Source of the DNA: an uncultured Draconibacterium sp.
GTDB taxonomy: Bacteria; Bacteroidota; Bacteroidia; Bacteroidales; Prolixibacteraceae
Direction: 5' to 3'
NCBI RefSeq assembly: GCF_963676735.1
Contig: NZ_OY781465.1
Coordinates: 1 to 14,362 of the forward strand
Length of the DNA: 14,362 nucleotides
Part shown: positions 10,623 through 14,362 of the stretch, one piece after another
Layout: every line of letters begins with the position of its first letter
Position numbering within the stretch: position 1 is the first letter of the stretch
Program-made: the position numbers and the translations under genes
The notes under the pieces: generated by a model
Database searches by the model: none
What the model saw: the letters and a program-made list of their open reading frames with translations, nothing else
What the model was told of the DNA's origin: nothing

Positions 10623-11504
10623 CTATGCGCTAGACTTCTGGTTCCAGCCAAGAGGGAGAACCGGACGGGTAGCGCAACTGAGATTCCGCAACGCGATCTC
10701 CAGGCGTTCGAAGGACGTCGCGCCATCGATCACTTGCCCGGTATCCCAACGCTTCCCATCGGCAGCAGCTTTCAAGTAGGCGCTGCTGTCGATCGAGTCC
10801 ACGCCTGCGGCGAAGAGCTCGCGCACGGTCTCGGGCTTGCCAAGACCAAAGACATGGAGGGGCTTGTCCGGCTCGACGGCGCGGACGGCCTCCACGATGG
10901 CCAGGACGAGACCGAGGTCCCGGGACCGGGGAACCATGCCGCCGATGGCGATGCCGTCGAACTCATGGTCGGCATACGCTTCGGCGCACGCCCTTGCCGA
11001 ATCGGGATCCCAAGCCTGGACGCAACCGTAGAGTGCCAAGTCCTTCCGTCGGCGGTTACGAACGGCCCAGATGGCGTTCGCGATGGTCAGTTTCTGGCGT
11101 TCCCTGGCCTCCGGCATCTCCATGCCCGGGGGTATCGGAAAATCGAGCGTGAACGCCACGTCCGCCTTCTCCTCCTGGAACTCCAGCACAGTCATGGGAT
11201 CGAGGACTTCCTCGGTCTCGTCGGGCTTGGTCACGATGGTGACTCCCATTCCGTCCCGTTCCCCCGTGCGTGCGTTCTTGAACAGGGAGACGAACCCGCC
11301 CGAGTCGATCAGCACGGGTACCGATGGTAGTTCCTGCATGGCCTGCGCGAAGCTGTAGCTGACCATGACGGCCGGAGCGAGCCGAGGTAGATAGGGACGA
11401 ATCAGATTGTCGAGGGGATAGCTGTCTCCGTAGGTGGTAACGGGTATGTACGCGGGGAAGGGAATCCTGCCCCGCTGGGTATCCAGGAAGCGTTCGTGTT
11501 CCAC
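10623..11504 (-). CDS. Short DpdA-type transglycosylase paralogue lacking the zinc site
   Basis: A 293-residue TGT-fold protein, uninterrupted in this sequence. It keeps three TGT-type aspartates: D67 in LIDSGGF, D121 in FTLDFPIPPG and D239 in GVDSIDSSAY. It aligns by eye with the DpdA at the left end (CVQAWDPDS versus SVQGWDPKS, AIGGMVPRS versus ALGGLVRTR, HVFGLG versus HIFGVA, GVDSIDSS versus GVTSVDSA). It shares the DpdA-type loop instead of the tRNA-enzyme GGLxVGE. It has no CxCxxC...H zinc cluster and stops about where that module would start. The GTG at 11504 has AAGGAGA 7 bases upstream and begins 28 bases after the helicase stop, so the two are co-transcribed. Base exchange on DNA is the likely chemistry; the substrate, or a role in recognising or removing a modified base, is unknown. 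Confidence 0.85.
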   Translation of the reverse strand: MEHERFLDTQRGRIPFPAYIPVTTYGDSYPLDNLIRPYLPRLAPAVMVSYSFAQAMQELPSVPVLIDSGGFVSLFKNARTGERDGMGVTIVTKPDETEEVLDPMTVLEFQEEKADVAFTLDFPIPPGMEMPEARERQKLTIANAIWAVRNRRRKDLALYGCVQAWDPDSARACAEAYADHEFDGIAIGGMVPRSRDLGLVLAIVEAVRAVEPDKPLHVFGLGKPETVRELFAAGVDSIDSSAYLKAAADGKRWDTGQVIDGATSFERLEIALRNLSCATRPVLPLGWNQKSSA

Positions 11505-11511
11505 GAGCGTT

Positions 11512-11518
11512 TCTCCTT
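11512..11518 (-). promoter_or_regulatory. Ribosome binding site of the short transglycosylase
   Basis: AAGGAGA on the minus strand, 7 bases before the GTG at 11504. It decides the start, since no better in-frame start is visible. Confidence 0.75.
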
Positions 11519-11532
11519 ATGTCGTACGGGCT

Positions 11533-13880
11533 TCATCTATCTGCCCACAACGCGAGTAAGTCCAGGGCACCTTCCGTCGCCAACCCGTCGGTCAGCAGGG
11601 CGGCATGCTCCTGCACGAGTTCCTCGTTCCGCAGCATGCGGACGGCGAGTATGTGTTTTGCAGACATGCCCCTTGGCGAAGTCCCGGCAGTCGCACCGGT
11701 AGTCGCCTGAGGGGGGTACCGACGATGTGCGGCTCCAAGCCGCCGGTCACGTGCCAGCTAGTGTCATCCAGAACAGTGACGCGAAGGTCCATGGCACGAC
11801 GGAGTCGGTAGGGATCGACGGAGGACGGGCGCAACGCCCTTGGGGGTTCGTTGCACAACTCCGGCAACTCCTCGTTCGGCAGGTCGCCCTGGGCGACCAA
11901 CTCCCGGGCTGCGTCACGCCACTCCTGAGCGCGCTTCCACTTGAGTCCCGGCAATGCAATGAGCCTTCCTGGATCTGCCACCGTCAGCATCTCTAGGCTG
12001 TCGATCCCTACCCCCCAACAGCTTCCTGGCCCAGACTCCGCCGATCCCCTTGACCAAGGTCAGGGTCGCAGCGCACGGGCTTAGACCATGCTCGAGCATG
12101 TGGCGGAGAAGCTCGATGCTCCTGCAGGTGGCTTCTCCTACATCATCCGTGAACCGGGCCACAGCTCCCATCGCGAGCAACTGCCGGGACAGATTCTCGG
12201 CGAGACGCGTGATCTCGAACGCATAGCACCCGTGCTGCTCCGCAGTTCCCTCCTGGTCGCCAATACGGCTCCAGTCGAGCATCACCAGTGCCATCTTGAT
12301 GGCCGCGAGCAGTCGTTTGCCGATTGCTCCCGTGCGTCGTCTGACTTGGTCGATTCCGGCGGCCAGGAGTTCGGAAGGCACTCCGGCCAACCGCGTGTGC
12401 AGCAATGGGAGCTCCTCGAAATCGACGGGTAGGATTGGCTCTGCGTCTTCGGTAGCAGCCAGAACCAGTAAGAGGTCGAAGTACGTCGGGTGTGGGACGT
12501 TGATCAGAAGGTCGCGCAGTTGCCGAACGGTTGCGGGGAAGAAGCATATGCCGACATGCCACCCGACCAAGCCTGGTCACGCGCAGCGTTCCCTCGGGCC
12601 CCGTACTTTCCTCGTCCTCGTTTTCGTCGGTCAGCATGCCGGCCGCGAGCATCTCCTGCACCGTGGCGTCGACATTGGCCAGACGGTTCTGGTGGGCGGC
12701 AAGGCTGGACGCGAACACACGATGGAGTTGCTCCTCGTCCCGTGCATAGCGCCCGCTGATCTCGGCAATGATCTGTTCGGCCAGGACACGAGGGTCGCAT
12801 AGGCCCGACTGGATGGGCTCGAACACCCCCTGCAGATACGATTTCGCGGCCTTGTCCCATGCGGGGGCCATGAGCACGACCTCTCCCTTCTTGTCGAGAC
12901 CGGGGCGACCGGCCCGCCCCACCACGCTGCCAGACATTGCGGCATGGCAGAGGCGCGAACTCCTTCCCGTTGAACTGCTGAAGATCATACAGAACGACTT
13001 GCCGGGCCGGCATGTTGAGCCCCATCTCCAGCGTTGCCGTGGCGACGAGGACGTCCAGCTCGCCTTCCCGGAAGCGCCCCTCTGTCCGCTGTCGCTTGTC
13101 ATGTGTCAGTCCGGCGTGGTGGAAGCCAGCTCTGATGCCCTCGTCCTGGAGATGCATTACGAGCTGCTCCGCCCGCCGCCGGCTTTGGACGAACACCAAG
13201 CTGCGGCCCCCGTCACCTAGGTTCCTCCGCACCACTTCCGACAGTAGGCGAGGCTTGTCCGAGGCCCTCCGGAACAGCTCGATGCTCCAGGTCAGCTCGA
13301 TGGGACGCCAGTCGGACGAGTACTCGACACCACCCAGCCAGCGTGCGAGCTCCGACCTGTTGCCCAGGGTCGCCGACAGGCACAGGAAACGAACGAACGG
13401 ATTGAGCCGACGAAGACGGCATATGGCACCCTCCAGCCTCCCGCCACGACCACGGTCGCCCAACAGGTGGAACTCATCGACGACGACCAGATCGACCTCG
13501 GGAATCCAATGCCAGTGGCTGCGCCAACTGCGTGTGCAGGCATCGAGTCTCTCGGGGGTCATGATCATGATCTGGGCGTCCTTGAAGGGAACGGGGTACT
13601 TCTGCCCGTTGCGTCCGAAGTCGCCGGTGAATACTCCGATGTTCGTGTCCGGGAAATGTGCTTCCCAGTCTCGGGCGACTTCGCCGGCAAGCGCCTTGAG
13701 GGGAGTTAGGTAGATGGCTCGAAGCCCTCGTTTGAGGACGTCGCCGATAGCGTTGCGAGCCAGCCAGGTCTTGCCGCTTCCCGTAGGCATCTGCAGTACG
13801 CAACTGAAGCCTGTTACGAGGATGCCACTGGCGAGAATCTCGGCCTGTGGCGGGTTGACAGTCTGTGTGTTGTGGTTCAT
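11533..13880 (-). CDS. Ski2/Hel308-like SF2 helicase with HhH and SWIM zinc-finger C-terminus; five frameshifts
   Basis: An ATP-dependent helicase. Motifs: Walker A MPTGSGKT (31-38), TPLKAL, TPERLD, DEFH (134-137), SAT (168-170), LVFVQSRRRAE, ATATLEMGLNMPAR and GGRAGRPGLD (about 325). It continues with a winged-helix/ratchet-type region, a helix-hairpin-helix stretch (LVKGIGGVWARKLLG, then LIALPGL) and a final SWIM finger, CDCRDFAKGHVCKHILAVRM (CxC-x7-CxH). Five single-base insertions interrupt it: 12917-12920 (restores GRAGRPG), 12535-12538 (HMLLPATVRQLRD), 12011-12016 (LLGVGIDSLEML), 11711-11716 and 11656-11659 (together restore the SWIM finger). Removing all five gives 780 residues ending at TGA 11535-11533. 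It starts at ATG 13880, with only a weak AGGA upstream. It leads the minus-strand operon with the short transglycosylase and may open DNA for it, by inference. Confidence 0.88.
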
Positions 13881-13903
13881 GCTAGAGAGGTCCTATCCTG
13901 TGA

Positions 13904-13971
13904 GGCATTAGATGCCACAAAAAGTCGCATATTCAATAGATATGAGACATCTGGTGTTCAAATGTCGCATC
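13904..13971. promoter_or_regulatory. Cluster of GTCGCAT-like dyads in the divergent intergenic region, probable operators
   Basis: The 104-base gap between the helicase start and the regulator start holds several related half-sites. They are GGCAT-TAG-ATGCC (13904-13916), GTCGCATAT (13924-13932) facing ATATGAGAC (13940-13948) across 7 bases with 8 of 9 positions matching, and GTCGCAT again at 13964-13970. The two exact GTCGCAT copies start 40 bases apart, and the reverse copies ATGCCAC (13912) and ATGAGAC (13942) start 30 bases apart, both near whole helical turns. The region is AT-richer than its surroundings, so promoters for both genes probably lie here, but I cannot fix -10/-35 boxes. 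Binding by the adjacent helix-turn-helix protein is inferred. Confidence 0.5.
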
Positions 13972-13984
13972 CACGAGGCAAGAG

Positions 13985-14362
13985 ATGACACTGTGGGCTG
14001 AGAATGTGAGATTCCTTCTATGGAAAGGAGGAGTGAACAGAGAGAATTGGGTCAGGACGGCGGCCTCGTGGTTCGGTTGCACGGTGGCAAGAGCCGCCGC
14101 AATTCTGGACGGGAGTACGGAGCCGGAGCCGGCCGAAGCACGGCCATTCTTCGAGGCAACCGGCGAGGACGACCAGAGCTTTCCGTACGTTCGGCTGGCC
14201 GAAGCAACAGGAAACACGATCCTGGGGGAGAACATCCGGTGCCTGGTAGGCAGTCTGGAACACGGGCGCAGACAGGAGATGTGCGCCTACCTTGGCATGC
14301 ACCGCAGTACGCTTGCCAGGTGGGCTTCCGGGACCTCCAGACCTTCGCGGGCCAAGCAATTG
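13985..14362 (+). CDS. Helix-turn-helix transcriptional regulator, 3' partial
   Basis: The frame is open from ATG 13985 to the window edge (126 codons visible). The ATG follows GAGG by 7 bases; a GTG at 14033 sits directly against GGAGGA and is too close to be a good start. The N-terminal segment (ENVRFLLWKGG to SWFGCTVARAAAILDG) looks like a first HTH module. A second, clearer XRE-type HTH follows near residues 85-122, with LEHGRRQEMCAYLGMHR and TLARWASGTSRP. The arrangement matches two-module phage-defence-type regulators. It is divergent from the helicase operon and next to the dyad cluster, so it probably controls that operon and itself. Target genes and ligand are unknown. Confidence 0.75.
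   Translation, partial: MTLWAENVRFLLWKGGVNRENWVRTAASWFGCTVARAAAILDGSTEPEPAEARPFFEATGEDDQSFPYVRLAEATGNTILGENIRCLVGSLEHGRRQEMCAYLGMHRSTLARWASGTSRPSRAKQL

Noticed and set aside
10368..11330. Plus-strand open frame of 320 codons
   Set aside because: Antisense to the short transglycosylase, whose catalytic motifs are clear; the plus frame has no motif.
1261..11844. Identical GCAACGCCCTTGGG segments near 1261 and 11831
   Set aside because: Short, inside two unrelated coding regions, with no flanking repeat structure; likely chance.
14018..14359. Minus-strand open frame at the right edge
   Set aside because: The plus strand encodes a convincing HTH protein with a ribosome site across the same bases.
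1..14362. CRISPR arrays, tRNA or rRNA genes, insertion sequences
   Set aside because: No regular repeat-spacer pattern, cloverleaf or rRNA-like sequence, or transposase motif was seen on either strand.

Overview
This window looks like part of a horizontally acquired DNA modification and restriction island in a high-GC bacterium. GTG/TTG starts, AGGAG-type ribosome sites and GC-rich codon choice suggest an actinomycete; the exact organism cannot be read from the sequence. The anchor is DpdA, the transglycosylase-fold enzyme known in other bacteria to insert 7-deazaguanine (preQ0-type) bases into DNA.

Layout. A plus-strand run fills 1-10507: dpdA (open at the left edge, to 1492), a NurA-type nuclease (1492-2693), a HerA/FtsK-type ATPase (2719-4520), a large protein that looks like a restriction endonuclease (4522-6617), a UvrD/PcrA-type SF1 helicase (6654-8848), a RecB/Cas4-type PD-(D/E)XK nuclease with an Fe-S cysteine set (8860-9913), and a small four-helix membrane protein (9919-10507). 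Gaps are 1-36 bases and two junctions overlap or abut, so this is probably one operon. A GC-rich hairpin (10562-10591) separates it from a convergent minus-strand pair: a Ski2/Hel308-like helicase with helix-hairpin-helix and SWIM zinc-finger modules (13880-11533), then a second, shorter DpdA-type transglycosylase (11504-10623). At the right edge a divergent helix-turn-helix regulator (13985 to beyond 14362) shares a repeat-rich intergenic region with the helicase.

How it may work. DpdA would mark host DNA. HerA-NurA, the endonuclease-like protein and the UvrD plus Fe-S nuclease pair form three potential DNA-attack units, and the membrane protein could be an effector or accessory. This set is not the classical dpdD-K restriction set. 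No preQ0 biosynthesis genes (folE/queD/queE/queC), dpdB or dpdC lie in the window. The second transglycosylase beside a helicase is the most novel part: it keeps the catalytic aspartates but lacks the zinc-binding tail.

Quality warning. Almost every long gene is broken by single-base frameshifts in homopolymers: 14 were located, 12 with one base too many and 2 with one too few. Correcting them restores conserved motifs and whole-codon lengths in every case. Sequencing or assembly error is the simplest explanation, so these genes are annotated here as CDSs spanning the shifts, not as pseudogenes.
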